From assembly GCA_002551355.1 (NCBI GenBank), contig NTHE01000024.1:1-64000 (forward strand): a DNA stretch of 64,000 nt. Direction: 5' to 3'. Made by a program: the position numbers and the translations under genes. Shown piece after piece: positions 10,860 to 19,859 of this stretch (position 1 is its first letter; each line of letters opens with the position of its first letter). Source of the stretch: Streptomyces sp. man185 (GTDB lineage Bacteria; Actinomycetota; Actinomycetes; Streptomycetales; Streptomycetaceae). A model generated the notes under the pieces. That model made no database searches. It was not told where the DNA came from and was given only the letters and a program-made list of their open reading frames with translations.

Positions 10860-10961
10860 CCGGAAGCCCTGCTCAATCGCTTCGTCACCTGCACCTTTGA
10901 GCTGTCCACCGGCTTCGGTGGGCTGCTCGGGGGGCCCTTTCGGGACACGCCGCGAGAAAGT

Positions 10962-10979
10962 TCGTGAACTTCTTCACAA
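10962..10979. promoter_or_regulatory. Rex operator-like palindrome (ROP) upstream of ndh
   Basis: TCGTGAACTTCTTCACAA reads TCGTGAA-N4-TTCACAA, one mismatch from the Rex consensus TTGTGAA-N4-TTCACAA. It is the only such site I noticed and lies in the 427-base gap (10860-11286) before the type II NADH dehydrogenase, about 310 bases from its start codon. Rex represses respiratory genes when NADH is low and is released by NADH. The rest of the gap shows no clear gene. Confidence 0.75.
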
Positions 10980-11286
10980 GGAATTCGGCCCTGTCGGGCG
11001 AAGATCGGGGTCCATAGGCCCTTGTGGGGCACCGCTGGGGTCGCGGGCGCGTGCTGCGGGCGCGTTCCAGGGGTGTTGCGCCCGCATGAAACGGGGCGCC
11101 GAATCACCCCGCCCGAAGGGTCAAGGTCCAGCTCACAAGCGGTGAACAACGTTTCCCGCGGTGCCGTGGTTCCCTTTGGTGCCCATGACCTGGGTCACGT
11201 GGGCGGCGAAGTGTAGCAGAGGGTCGGTCAATCCTTGTGAAGGGGCTCACGAGCACCCCCCTGGGGAGGGGTGGATACTCGATGGC

Positions 11287-12672
11287 ATGAGCACCACGGA
11301 GCGTCCCAGGATCCTCGTTGTAGGCGGTGGGTACGTAGGCCTGTACGCAGCTCGTCGCATTCTGAAGAAGATGCGATACGGAGAGGCGACCGTCACGGTC
11401 GTCGACCCGCGGTCGTACATGACGTACCAGCCCTTCCTCCCCGAAGCTGCCGCAGGCAGCATCTCGCCTCGGCATGTCGTCGTCCCGCTGCGACGCGTGC
11501 TGCCCAAGGCTGAGGTTCTCACCGGTCGGGTCACGACCATCGACCAGGACCGCAAGGTCGCCACGATCGCGCCGCTCGTCGGCGAGGCCTACGAGCTGCC
11601 CTTCGACTACCTGGTCATCGCGATGGGCGCGGTCTCCCGCACCTTCCCGATCCCCGGCCTCGCCGAGCAGGGCATCGGCATGAAGGGCATCGAGGAGTCC
11701 ATCGGCCTGCGCAACCACGTCCTGGAGCAGCTCGACAAGGCCGACTCCACGACCGACGAGGACGTCCGCCGCAAGGCGCTGACGTTCGTCTTCGTGGGTG
11801 GCGGCTTCGCCGGCGCGGAGACCATCGGCGAGGTCGAGGACATGGCCCGCGACGCGGCGAAGTACTACACCAACGTGAAGCGCGAGGACATGCGCTTCAT
11901 CCTCGTCGACGCTGCCGACAAGATCCTTCCCGAGGTCGGCCCGAAGCTGGGCGCCTACGGCAAGGAGCACCTGGAGAGCCGCGGCGTGGAGATCTACCTC
12001 TCCACCTCGATGGACTCCTGCGTCGACGGTCACGTGGTCCTGAAGAACGGCCTGGAGGTCGACTCCAGCACCATCGTGTGGACCGCCGGTGTGAAGCCGA
12101 ACCCGGCGCTGGCCCGCTTCGGCCTGCCGCTCGGCCCCCGCGGTCACGTGGACACCTCGGAGAAGCTCCAGGTGCAGGGCACCGACTACATCTGGGCCGC
12201 GGGCGACAACGCCCAGGTGCCGGACATGGTCGGCCGCCGCGCCGGCAACCCGAATGCCTGGTGCCCGCCCAACGCCCAGCACGCGCTGCGTCAGGCGAAG
12301 GTCCTCGGCGACAACGTGATCTCCGGCATGCGGGGCTTCCCGCAGAAGGAGTACAGCCACGCCAACAAGGGTGCGGTCGCCGGTCTCGGCCTGCACAAGG
12401 GCGTCGCGATGATCGTCATGGGCAAGGTGAAGATCAAGCTCAAGGGCCGTCTCGCCTGGTACATGCACCGCGGCTACCACGGCATGGCCATGCCGACCTG
12501 GAACCGCAAGATCCGGATCTTCGCCGACTGGACGCTGGCGATGTTCCTCAAGCGCGAGGTCGTCTCGCTCGGTGCCATGGAGACGCCGCGCGAGGAGTTC
12601 TACGAGGCCGCCAAGCCGGCCCCGGCTCCGGCCGCCGCCAAGCCGGAGGGCGAGAAGGCCAAGGCCTCCTGA
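11287..12672 (+). CDS. ndh: Type II NADH dehydrogenase (NDH-2)
   Basis: 461 aa, single-subunit, non-proton-pumping NADH:menaquinone oxidoreductase at the inner face of the membrane. Two dinucleotide folds are present: FAD (ILVVGGGYVGLYAARRI at the N terminus) and NADH (TFVFVGGGFAGAETIGE near residue 170), plus the second FAD motif YIWAAGDNAQVP. The C-terminal amphipathic region (AWYMHRGYHGMAMPTWNRK) would contact the membrane; a Pro/Ala/Lys tail follows. Start ATG 11287 has GGGGAGGG about 16 bases upstream, rather far. A Rex-type operator about 310 bases upstream suggests redox control of transcription. A strong terminator follows. Confidence 0.93.
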   Translation: MSTTERPRILVVGGGYVGLYAARRILKKMRYGEATVTVVDPRSYMTYQPFLPEAAAGSISPRHVVVPLRRVLPKAEVLTGRVTTIDQDRKVATIAPLVGEAYELPFDYLVIAMGAVSRTFPIPGLAEQGIGMKGIEESIGLRNHVLEQLDKADSTTDEDVRRKALTFVFVGGGFAGAETIGEVEDMARDAAKYYTNVKREDMRFILVDAADKILPEVGPKLGAYGKEHLESRGVEIYLSTSMDSCVDGHVVLKNGLEVDSSTIVWTAGVKPNPALARFGLPLGPRGHVDTSEKLQVQGTDYIWAAGDNAQVPDMVGRRAGNPNAWCPPNAQHALRQAKVLGDNVISGMRGFPQKEYSHANKGAVAGLGLHKGVAMIVMGKVKIKLKGRLAWYMHRGYHGMAMPTWNRKIRIFADWTLAMFLKREVVSLGAMETPREEFYEAAKPAPAPAAAKPEGEKAKAS

Positions 12673-12719
12673 CCCTCCGGTGAAGCGCTCCGCGGGGAGC
12701 GCGCCGCACGTACGACGCC

Positions 12720-12761
12720 CGAAGGGGCCGTCCGCCATCCGTGGTGCGGACGGCCCCTTCG
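12720..12761 (+). terminator. Strong terminator after ndh
   Basis: A perfect 16-bp stem CGAAGGGGCCGTCCGC (12720-12735) with its complement at 12746-12761 and a ten-base loop, 48 bases after the ndh stop. The rest of 12673-13088 contains no gene I can support, only short GTGCTTGT repeats near 13032-13060. Confidence 0.85.
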
Positions 12762-13088
12762 GCGTATCCGGGCGCGGATCCCGGCCGGGATCCGGCGAGC
12801 TGCGGTGGCCCGCCCCCGCCGATGTGGGTGGTGCGTACACGCACTTTGCCGTTTCGTTGCCCGGTAGCGGGATGACGGAGTGTGCGGGGAGAGTTGACGC
12901 AGGTGTACCTCGCGACGGCACCGGGGTGTCGCGGCGGGGCGGGGGGTGTCTTGTTGATCGGGGTCGGTCAGGCAGGCGTCGTGGGCCCGGCCCCGGTCGA
13001 CGGGACACCCCCTACGAGCATGTCTGTTGCCTGTGCTTGTTGTGCTTGTCCCCGTGCTTGTCGGGGAAACACCACGGAGGTGTGCGCC

Positions 13089-14402
13089 ATGGCAGACGCC
13101 GCGTCGCGGCTGACCGCTCTCGCCGAGGAGTTGCTCTCGGAACCCCTGCCGGTCCGGATCCGGGCCTGGGACGGCAGCGAGTCGGGGCCGCCCGGCGCCC
13201 CGGTCCTCGTGATCCGCCACCGCCGCGCCCTGCGTCGGCTCCTGTGGAAGCCGGGCGAACTGGGCCTGGCCCGCGCCTGGGTGGCCGGGGAGATCGACGT
13301 CGACGGCGATCTGTACGAGGTGCTCGACCGGATCGCCGGGCTGCTCTGGGACCGCGGCGCCGACGCCAAGGACACCGTCCACCCGGTCCGCGACCCCAAG
13401 GTCCGTGCCTTCGCCCGCGGCCTCCTCGACCTCGCCGGCCCCTGGCCCCCGCCCGCGCCGCCCGCCGAGGAGGTGCGCCGCCGCGCCGGCCCGCTGCACA
13501 CCAGACGCCGTGACAAGGAGGCCATCAGCCACCACTACGACGTCGGCAACGACTTCTACGCCCTGGTGCTCGGCCCCTCCATGGTCTACTCCTGCGCCTA
13601 CTGGCAGGAGGGCGGGACCCTGGAGGACGCCCAGCGCGACAAGCTCGACCTGGTCTGCCGCAAGCTCGGCCTGAAGGAGGGCGACCGGCTCCTGGACGTC
13701 GGCTGCGGCTGGGGCTCGATGGCCATCCACGCCGCCCGCCACTACGGCGCGCAGGTCACCGGCGTCACCCTCTCCCGGCAACAGGCCGCCCACGCCCGCA
13801 AGCGCATCGCCGAGGAGGGCCTGACCGACCGGATCGAGATCCGGGTCCAGGACTACCGGGACGTCCGCGACGGCCCGTACGACGCGATCTCCTCGATCGG
13901 CATGGCCGAGCACGTCGGCTCGGTCCGCTACCGCGAGTACGCCGATGACCTCTACGCCCTCCTGAAACCCGGCGGCCGCTTCCTGAACCACCAGATCGCC
14001 CGGCGGCCCGAGAAGAACGAGGACGCCTACCGGATCGACGCGTTCATCGACGCCTACGTCTTCCCCGACGGCGAACTGGCCCCGGTCGGCCGCACCCTGG
14101 CCACCCTGGAGGAGGCCGGCTTCGAGGCCCGGGACGTCGAGGCGCTGCGCGAGCACTACGCACTGACCCTGCGCCAGTGGGTGGCCAACCTGGAGCGGCA
14201 CTGGGAGCAGGCGGTACGTGCCACCTCCCCGGGCCGGGCCCGGGTCTGGCGGCTGTACATGGCGGCCTCGGCCCTCTCCTTCGAGCACAACAAGATCGGC
14301 GTCAACCAGATCCTCGCGGTGCGCCCGCTGGACGACGGCGGCTCCCGGCTGCCGCTGCGCGCCCGCAGGTGGACACAGTCCGCCGAGGACACGGACGCCT
14401 GA
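13089..14402 (+). CDS. Cyclopropane-fatty-acyl-phospholipid synthase family methyltransferase
   Basis: 437 aa. Residues 1 to about 130 form the N-terminal domain typical of CFA synthases (WKPGELGLARAWVAGEIDVDGDLYEVLD). The SAM-dependent methyltransferase domain begins with ISHHYDVGNDFYALVLG, then carries motif I LLDVGCGWGSMAIHAA (about residue 200) and the substrate-site segment SIGMAEHVGS. It likely transfers the SAM methyl (or methylene) group to unsaturated chains of membrane phospholipid, giving cyclopropane or methyl-branched fatty acids. ATG 13089 follows GGAGG by eight bases. It is convergent with the ABC exporter and shares a terminator with it. Confidence 0.9.
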   Translation: MADAASRLTALAEELLSEPLPVRIRAWDGSESGPPGAPVLVIRHRRALRRLLWKPGELGLARAWVAGEIDVDGDLYEVLDRIAGLLWDRGADAKDTVHPVRDPKVRAFARGLLDLAGPWPPPAPPAEEVRRRAGPLHTRRRDKEAISHHYDVGNDFYALVLGPSMVYSCAYWQEGGTLEDAQRDKLDLVCRKLGLKEGDRLLDVGCGWGSMAIHAARHYGAQVTGVTLSRQQAAHARKRIAEEGLTDRIEIRVQDYRDVRDGPYDAISSIGMAEHVGSVRYREYADDLYALLKPGGRFLNHQIARRPEKNEDAYRIDAFIDAYVFPDGELAPVGRTLATLEEAGFEARDVEALREHYALTLRQWVANLERHWEQAVRATSPGRARVWRLYMAASALSFEHNKIGVNQILAVRPLDDGGSRLPLRARRWTQSAEDTDA

Positions 14403-14419
14403 CCCGTACGGCACAGAGC

Positions 14420-14461
14420 GAGGGGCCGGCGCTCCGCTCCCCAGCGGTGCACCGGCCCCTC
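14420..14461. terminator. Bidirectional terminator between cfa-type gene and ABC permease
   Basis: GAGGGGCCGG (14420-14429) pairs with CCGGCCCCTC (14452-14461), with additional inner pairing (CCGCT/AGCGG). It sits between two convergent genes, so it can serve both strands. Confidence 0.7.
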
Positions 14462-14502
14462 ACCTCTTGACGTCCCCTCGTCCCGGTCTCCCCGGGCCCG
14501 GA

Positions 14503-17034
14503 CTACTCCGTCTTGATCGCCGTCAGCATGTTGAGCTTCGCGGCGCTGCGGGCGGGCCACAGCGAGGCGAGGACGCCCACCAGGCCGGCCAGGAGCAGGA
14601 AGACGCCGAGCCGGTCCCACGGGATGACCAGGGCGTAGCCGGGGATGTCCGCGGACAGGGTCTGACCGATCGCCCAGCCGAGGAAGACGCCGAGACCGAC
14701 CCCGACCACCGCGCCGAAGACCGAGATGACGACGGCCTCCAGACGGATCATCCGCTTCACCCGGCCCCGGTCGAGGCCGATCGCGCGGAGCATGCCGATC
14801 TCCTGCTGCCGCTCGAACACCGACATCGCGAGGGTGTTGACGACCCCGAGGACCGCGATCAGCAGGGCCATGGCGAGCAGCCCGTACATGATGTTCAGGG
14901 CGGTGTTGATGAAGCCGCCGAACATGTCACGGATGTCCTGCCGGTCCATGACGTTCATCGCCGGGTTGTCGCCGAGCGCGTTCACGATGGACTGCTCGTT
15001 GGCCTTGCTGGCGCCGCCGTCGGCCTTGATCCAGATCTCGCGGATCTCGGGGCGGGTGGAGGTGCTGTGCTGGTCGGCGAGCTGCTTCGGCATCACGAAG
15101 GGCGACAGGAACTCGTTCTCCTTGTACGTCGCCCCGATCGTCAGCTCGCCCTTCTTCTCGTCCTCGAACGTGACCGGGAGGGTGTCGCCGGTCTTCCAGC
15201 CGTTCGACTTCGCGGTCTTGGAGCCGACTGCGACCTGGCCGTCCTTGAGCGAGGCCAGCGAACCGGACTCGGTCGTCAGCGAGAAGACCCGCTCCACGTC
15301 ACCCGGGGTGACGCCGGAGGCCGAGTGGTACTCACCGTCGACCTGGAGCGAGGCCGACTGCTGCGGGGAGAGCGCGGACACGCCGTCGGCCTTCGCCAGG
15401 GCGTTGAGCGCGGACTGGTCCAGCGAGTCGCCGCTGGCCATCGTGACCATGTAGTCGGCCTTGATGTTGTCCGTGGTCATCTTGTCGATGGCCTGGCCGA
15501 GGGTGACGCCGAGCACCGAGATGCCGGTGACCAGGGTCAGCCCGATGGCCAGCGCGGAGGCGGTGGCCCCGGTACGCCGCGGGTTGCGGACCGCGTTCTG
15601 CGAGGCCAGCTTCCCGGAGACGCCGAACAGCTTCTTCAGCAGCGGCCGGACCAGGGCGATGACCGGGCGGGAGAGCAGCGGGATCAGGATGATGACGCCG
15701 ATCAGGGCGAAGAACGCGCCCGCCGCGACCAACTGCCGTCCGGAGGTGCCACCGGTCGCGGCTCCGCCGACGATGCCGGCGGAGCCGAGCAGGGTGATCA
15801 CGCCGCCGATCGAGTTCCGTACGACGAGGGACTTGACGGAAGCGGTGGCGTGGACGCTGCTCATCGCGGCGACCGGGGCGATCTTCGAGGCCCGGCGGGC
15901 GGGCAGCCAGGCGGCCAGGACGGTGATCAGGACGCCGACCGCGAAGGCGGAGACGACGGCGGTGGGCGAGACGACCAGCGGACCGGCCGGGATCTTGCCG
16001 CCCATGACGCCCATCGCGGAGCGCAGACCGGTGGCGAGGCCGAGGCCGAGGAGGAAGCCGATGACGGAGGCGAGGATACCGACGAAGGCGGCCTCCAGCA
16101 GCACCGAACGCTTCACCTGGCGGCGGGTGGCCCCGATGGCCCGCATCAGGGCCAGCTCACGGGTCCGCTGGGCGATCAGCATGGTGAAGGTGTTGGCGAT
16201 GAGGAAGATGCCGACGAACAGCGCGATGCCCGCGAAGGCCAGCAGCATGGTGTTGAGGCTGGTCAGGCCGGACTCGATGTCCTTGGCCTGCTGGTCGGCC
16301 AGCGCCTTGCCGGTCTGCGCGGTGGCATCCTCCGGCAGCAGCGGCTCGATCTCGTCCAGCAGCTTCTTGTCGGACACGCCGCCCGCCGCGCTGACCGTGG
16401 CGTTCTGGAAGACGCCGGGCTTCAGGTAGAGCTGCTGGGCGGTCGCGGTGTCGAACAGCACGAGGCTGCCACCCGCGTTGACCGCGCCGTCCTCGGTGGT
16501 GAAGATCCCCGCGAGGGTGTACTCCTTCACCGGGCCGTTGGTCGCGACCCGCACCGGGTCGCCGACCTTGTACTCGCCCTTGCTCGCGGTGTCCTTGTCG
16601 AGGGCGATCGAGCCGTTCTTCACCGGGCCGGAGCCCTCGGTGAAGTCGTACTGGGCGTCCTTGCCGTCCTTGCCGGGGGCGAAGTTCGCACCGGTGTTGG
16701 ACCAGCCGTTGCCGATCAGCTTGCCGTCGGGGTCGGCGACCCCGGCGAAGCCGTCGACGCGCCCGGTGGCGGAGGCGACGCCGTCCAGGCCCCGGATCTT
16801 CTCCAGGGTGGCGTCGTCGATGCCGGGGGTCTTCTCGTCGTCGCCGGCGTAGGTCTCGATGGAGACGGCGACGTTGTCGTAGCTCTTGGCGGACTGGTTG
16901 CGGAAGGCGTTGCCGAGGGTGTCGGTGAAGACCAGCGTGCCGGAGACGAACGCTACGCCGAGCATGACGGCGAGCACGGTCATCAGCAGCCTGGCCTTGT
17001 GCGCGAGCACATTGCGCAGGGCGGTACGGAACAT
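14503..17034 (-). CDS. MacB/FtsX-type ABC transporter permease
   Basis: 843 aa. An N-terminal membrane segment (LRNVLAHKARLLMTVLAVMLG) is followed by a large extracytoplasmic domain (about 45-260), then three membrane segments of the first FtsX core, a central membrane pair, a second extracytoplasmic domain (about 500-690), and a final FtsX core of three segments (MALLIAVLGVVNTLAMSVFERQ and onward). This duplicated FtsX layout belongs to the type VII (LolCDE/MacB-like) class, which moves lipids, lipoproteins or peptides rather than pumping by the usual route. It is transcribed after the ATPase gene 118 bases upstream. The substrate cannot be read from sequence. Confidence 0.9.
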   Translation of the reverse strand: MFRTALRNVLAHKARLLMTVLAVMLGVAFVSGTLVFTDTLGNAFRNQSAKSYDNVAVSIETYAGDDEKTPGIDDATLEKIRGLDGVASATGRVDGFAGVADPDGKLIGNGWSNTGANFAPGKDGKDAQYDFTEGSGPVKNGSIALDKDTASKGEYKVGDPVRVATNGPVKEYTLAGIFTTEDGAVNAGGSLVLFDTATAQQLYLKPGVFQNATVSAAGGVSDKKLLDEIEPLLPEDATAQTGKALADQQAKDIESGLTSLNTMLLAFAGIALFVGIFLIANTFTMLIAQRTRELALMRAIGATRRQVKRSVLLEAAFVGILASVIGFLLGLGLATGLRSAMGVMGGKIPAGPLVVSPTAVVSAFAVGVLITVLAAWLPARRASKIAPVAAMSSVHATASVKSLVVRNSIGGVITLLGSAGIVGGAATGGTSGRQLVAAGAFFALIGVIILIPLLSRPVIALVRPLLKKLFGVSGKLASQNAVRNPRRTGATASALAIGLTLVTGISVLGVTLGQAIDKMTTDNIKADYMVTMASGDSLDQSALNALAKADGVSALSPQQSASLQVDGEYHSASGVTPGDVERVFSLTTESGSLASLKDGQVAVGSKTAKSNGWKTGDTLPVTFEDEKKGELTIGATYKENEFLSPFVMPKQLADQHSTSTRPEIREIWIKADGGASKANEQSIVNALGDNPAMNVMDRQDIRDMFGGFINTALNIMYGLLAMALLIAVLGVVNTLAMSVFERQQEIGMLRAIGLDRGRVKRMIRLEAVVISVFGAVVGVGLGVFLGWAIGQTLSADIPGYALVIPWDRLGVFLLLAGLVGVLASLWPARSAAKLNMLTAIKTE

Positions 17035-17152
17035 GTCTGTGTCCTGGGATGGGTTCCGGAAGGGGAGGGCGGGGCGCGCGGTACGGGGGCCGGGAGGGGC
17101 GGCCGTACGCGTCAGCCGTGCGGCGGCCGGTCGACGTGGCCGGCCGCGGGCG

Positions 17153-17923
17153 TCAGCTGGTGCGGCCCTTCGCGTCGAACGCCTTCATCCGGTCGAGGAC
17201 GCCGTCGGCGGTCGGGTGCATCATCTGGTCGACGACCGCGCCGTCCGCGAGGAAGATGACCCGGTCCGCGTAGGAGGCGGCCACCGGGTCGTGCGTCACC
17301 ATCACCACGGTCTGGCCCAGCTCGCGCACCGAGTTGCGCAGGAAGCCCAGTACCTCGGCGCCGGAGCGGGAGTCCAGGTTTCCGGTCGGCTCGTCACCGA
17401 AGATGATCTCGGGCTGCGCGGCCAGGGCGCGGGCCACGGCGACCCGCTGCTGCTGACCGCCGGAGAGCTCGGTCGGGCGGTGCTTCAGCCGCTCCGAGAG
17501 GCCGACCATCTCGATCACCTTCTGGAGCCACGCCGAGTCCGGCTTACGGCCCGCGATGTCCATCGGCAGGGTGATGTTCTCCAGCGCGGTGAGCGTCGGA
17601 AGCAGGTTGAACGCCTGGAAGATGAAGCCGATCTTGTCCCGGCGCAACTGCGTGAGCTGCTTGTCCTTGAGCGTGGACAGCTCGGTCTCGCCGATCCGCA
17701 CCGAACCGCTGCTGAAGCTGTCGAGCCCGGCGACGCAGTGCATCAGCGTCGACTTGCCGGAGCCCGAGGGGCCCATGATCGCGGTGAACTCTCCCTGCGG
17801 GAAGTCCACGGTCACCCGGTCCAGGGCGACGACCTGCGTCTCGCCCTCGCCGTAGACCTTCGACAGCTCCGTGGCGCGGGCAGCCACCGCGGTGGCGCGG
17901 TGAACGGTGGGGGTGGTGGTCAC
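17153..17923 (-). CDS. ABC transporter ATP-binding protein (MacB/LolD type)
   Basis: 256 aa. It has all ABC motifs: Walker A GPSGSGKST, Q-loop region GFIFQAFNLLPTLTALEN, signature LSGGQQQRVAVARALA, Walker B IIFGDEPTGNLDS and the switch His in VVMVTHD. The FQAFNLLPTLTALEN and DEPTGNLDS wording is characteristic of LolD/MacB-type subunits that partner FtsX permeases, consistent with the gene downstream. The first 17 residues are an Ala/Thr-rich extension. Both genes run away from bldA; the region upstream (17924-18513) would hold their promoter. Confidence 0.93.
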   Translation of the reverse strand: MTTTPTVHRATAVAARATELSKVYGEGETQVVALDRVTVDFPQGEFTAIMGPSGSGKSTLMHCVAGLDSFSSGSVRIGETELSTLKDKQLTQLRRDKIGFIFQAFNLLPTLTALENITLPMDIAGRKPDSAWLQKVIEMVGLSERLKHRPTELSGGQQQRVAVARALAAQPEIIFGDEPTGNLDSRSGAEVLGFLRNSVRELGQTVVMVTHDPVAASYADRVIFLADGAVVDQMMHPTADGVLDRMKAFDAKGRTS

Positions 17924-18513
17924 TGGGACGCTCCTGGTTCGGGTGTTGCGGATGCTGGGGCCGTGCTGAGGCGGGCGCTGACGCCATGCCTCGGGGACTT
18001 ACTCCATCCTTACGGCCCGACTGCCCCGGGGCGTCACCCCCGATGCCCGTTCCCGGGGCCGTCTTGAGTCGCATCGAGAGTGTGGTCGCGTCCTCCTCGG
18101 GTATGACGCCGACCCTGACCGGGGTGGAGGTCGGCACCGCGGCAGAGCCACCGTCGTGACTCAGCGTGAGCGCGTGGGGTGCGGACGAAGGGCCGGTCGC
18201 GGCGGCGGGCGGGCCGTCCCGGAGGGGCGCCGGGCCCGAGGCCGGAGCGGCGCCGGAGCCGAGGGTGGCGGACGCCCTGGCGAGGCCTGGCGCGGACCTG
18301 GCGCGTTGGGCCGTACGAGTGCGGCGACTTTCCGTCATTCCCGCGCGGAGTGCCGACCGCCCAAGATCGGCCGTGGGCGTGTGGTCAGCCCGGCCGGATG
18401 TGCTGACGGTCCCTCAAACGGTCAATAAAATAAGACAACATCGCGCCACTGTTCCGCTGATCGAGGGACGCCCCCGGATAGGGTCGGTAGCCAGACGCGG
18501 AGCCGCGCGGCAC
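17924..18513. other. 590-base intergenic region: ABC-exporter upstream region and bldA promoter
   Basis: No gene is convincing here; reading frames on both strands have Arg/Ala/Gly-rich translations typical of chance GC-rich frames. An AT-rich island, GGTCAATAAAATAAGACAAC (18420-18439), stands out. TAGGGT at 18479-18484 is a plausible -10 for bldA, giving a start near 18491, with a weak TGATCG-like -35. The AT island could also drive a leftward transcript. Confidence 0.45.
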
Positions 18514-18599
18514 GCCCGGATGGTGGAACGTAGACACGGCGAGCTTAAACCTCGCTGCCCCTCGGGGGCGTGCCGGTTCGAGTCCGGCTCCGGGCACCA
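18514..18599 (+). tRNA. bldA: tRNA-Leu(UAA), the bldA tRNA
   Basis: A complete type II tRNA with a long variable arm. The acceptor stem GCCCGGA (18514-18520) pairs with TCCGGGC (18589-18595), the discriminator is A, and CCA is encoded (18597-18599). The anticodon stem is GCGAG/CTCGC and the loop is CTTAAAC, so the anticodon TAA occupies 18546-18548. The variable arm is TGCCCCTCGGGGGCG and the T loop GGTTCGAGTCC. It reads UUA, the rarest codon in Streptomyces. Genes with TTA, mostly for development and secondary metabolism, therefore depend on it. The first gene of the PKS cluster at 57043 carries three such codons. Confidence 0.97.
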
Positions 18600-18806
18600 C
18601 GCGCCGCACCGTGCGTGACCCGGACGGCCCAGACGGTGACCGTCCTCCGGTCCCGGGATCCCGGCCCCGTGCGACGGCTCCTCCCGGGCCCCGGCCGGCC
18701 CCCGCCGCGGGCCGCCGGAAAGATCCTCCCCTGGCACTAGGGTGATTCTTTTGCCTACCCATTACTCTTGTGGCAAGGCCACGCAGTGTGGCCATGGAGG
18801 AGTGAA

Positions 18807-19691
18807 ATGAGGAGCAGCAACCCGGTCTTCTCGCGACGGGGCTTCAGCCGCGACAACGGCCACGCGGGCTTCAACGCGGCGCCGCAGGCCGGGGCCACCG
18901 CGACGGGGGCCAACCCGTACGCGCAGGGCACCGCCGCCAACCCGTACGCCACCAACCCGTACGCGCAGACGGACATGCACGGCGCCCCGCAGGCGCCCGC
19001 CCGTTCCGACGTGATGACCATCGACGGCGTCGTGACGCGTACGGCGATGACGCTCGGCACCGTGATCGTGGCCGCCGCGGCCGCGTGGTGGGTCATGCCG
19101 GTCGACCAGGCGAACCTGGGCGCCGCCTATGGCGTGGCCATCGGCGCCGCGCTCATCGGCTTCGTCCTGTCGCTGGTCAACTCGTTCAAGCGCCGGCCCT
19201 CGCCCGCGCTGATCCTGACCTACGCGGCGTTCGAGGGTGTCTTCCTCGGCATCGTCAGCAACATCGTCAGCATGTACGTCGCCCCCGGCGCCGCGATGCA
19301 GGCGGTGATCGGCACCATGGCGGTCTTCGCCGGTGTGCTGATCGCCTACCGCACCGGCCTGATCCGGGTCACGCGCCGCTTCTACGGCTTCGTGATGGCG
19401 GCCGCCATCGGCTTCATGCTGCTGATGATGGTCAACCTCCTGTTCGCCGTGTTCGGCGGCGGTGACGGCCTCGGCTTCCGCAGCGGTGCGCTCGGCGTCG
19501 TCTTCGGCATCGTGGCCATCGTCATCGGTGCGGCCATCCTCGCGCTGAACTTCAAGCAGGTCGAGGACGGCATCGCGTACGGCGCTCCCCGCGAGGAGGA
19601 GTGGCTGGCCGCGTTCGGCCTCACCGTGACCCTGGTGTGGATCTACATCGAGATGCTGCGCCTGGTCGCGATCCTCAGCGGCGACGACTGA
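18807..19691 (+). CDS. Bax inhibitor-1/YccA-like membrane protein
   Basis: 294 aa. A hydrophilic N terminus of about 85 residues with repeated NPYA units (GANPYAQGTAANPYATNPYAQ) precedes seven hydrophobic segments from about residue 75 onward. These end in an acidic C terminus (EMLRLVAILSGDD), as in the BI-1/YetJ/YccA family. Family members are pH-gated calcium leak channels or protease modulators; the role in Streptomyces is unclear. ATG 18807 is preceded by GGAGGAG. A 16-bp terminator follows. The NPYA repeat is specific to this N-terminal extension. Confidence 0.88.
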   Translation: MRSSNPVFSRRGFSRDNGHAGFNAAPQAGATATGANPYAQGTAANPYATNPYAQTDMHGAPQAPARSDVMTIDGVVTRTAMTLGTVIVAAAAAWWVMPVDQANLGAAYGVAIGAALIGFVLSLVNSFKRRPSPALILTYAAFEGVFLGIVSNIVSMYVAPGAAMQAVIGTMAVFAGVLIAYRTGLIRVTRRFYGFVMAAAIGFMLLMMVNLLFAVFGGGDGLGFRSGALGVVFGIVAIVIGAAILALNFKQVEDGIAYGAPREEEWLAAFGLTVTLVWIYIEMLRLVAILSGDD

Positions 19692-19719
19692 CCGGCCGCC
19701 CCGCAGCACCCGCAGTACG

Positions 19720-19756
19720 GGAACGGCCCGCAGGCATCGCGCCTGCGGGCCGTTCC
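19720..19756 (+). terminator. Strong terminator after the BI-1 gene
   Basis: A perfect 16-bp stem GGAACGGCCCGCAGGC (19720-19735) with its complement at 19741-19756 and a five-base loop, 28 bases after the stop codon. Confidence 0.85.
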
Positions 19757-19846
19757 GCGTTCCGGAGCGGGCGCACGGGGTGTTCCGGGGCGTGCGGGAC
19801 GCGGGCGGGCGGTCCAGGGCGTTGGCGGCCGTGCGGGAGGGGCGCG

Positions 19847-19852
19847 TAGGGT
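19847..19852 (+). promoter_or_regulatory. -10 hexamer of a probable leaderless promoter
   Basis: TAGGGT lies seven bases before GTG 19860 and no ribosome site is positioned between, so transcription probably begins at or next to the start codon. Confidence 0.45.
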
Positions 19853-19859
19853 CGGCCGG

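Noticed and set aside
14218..17259. Long + strand open frame of about 1000 codons opposite the ABC permease
   Set aside because: The translation is an Asp/Arg/Gly/His-rich shadow of the FtsX-like permease on the other strand; only the permease has domain motifs and a ribosome-site context.
17990..18338. Minus-strand frame before the ABC ATPase
   Set aside because: It is rich in Ala, Arg, Gly and Pro without motifs, has no ribosome site, and runs out of phase with the ATPase frame; kept as intergenic.
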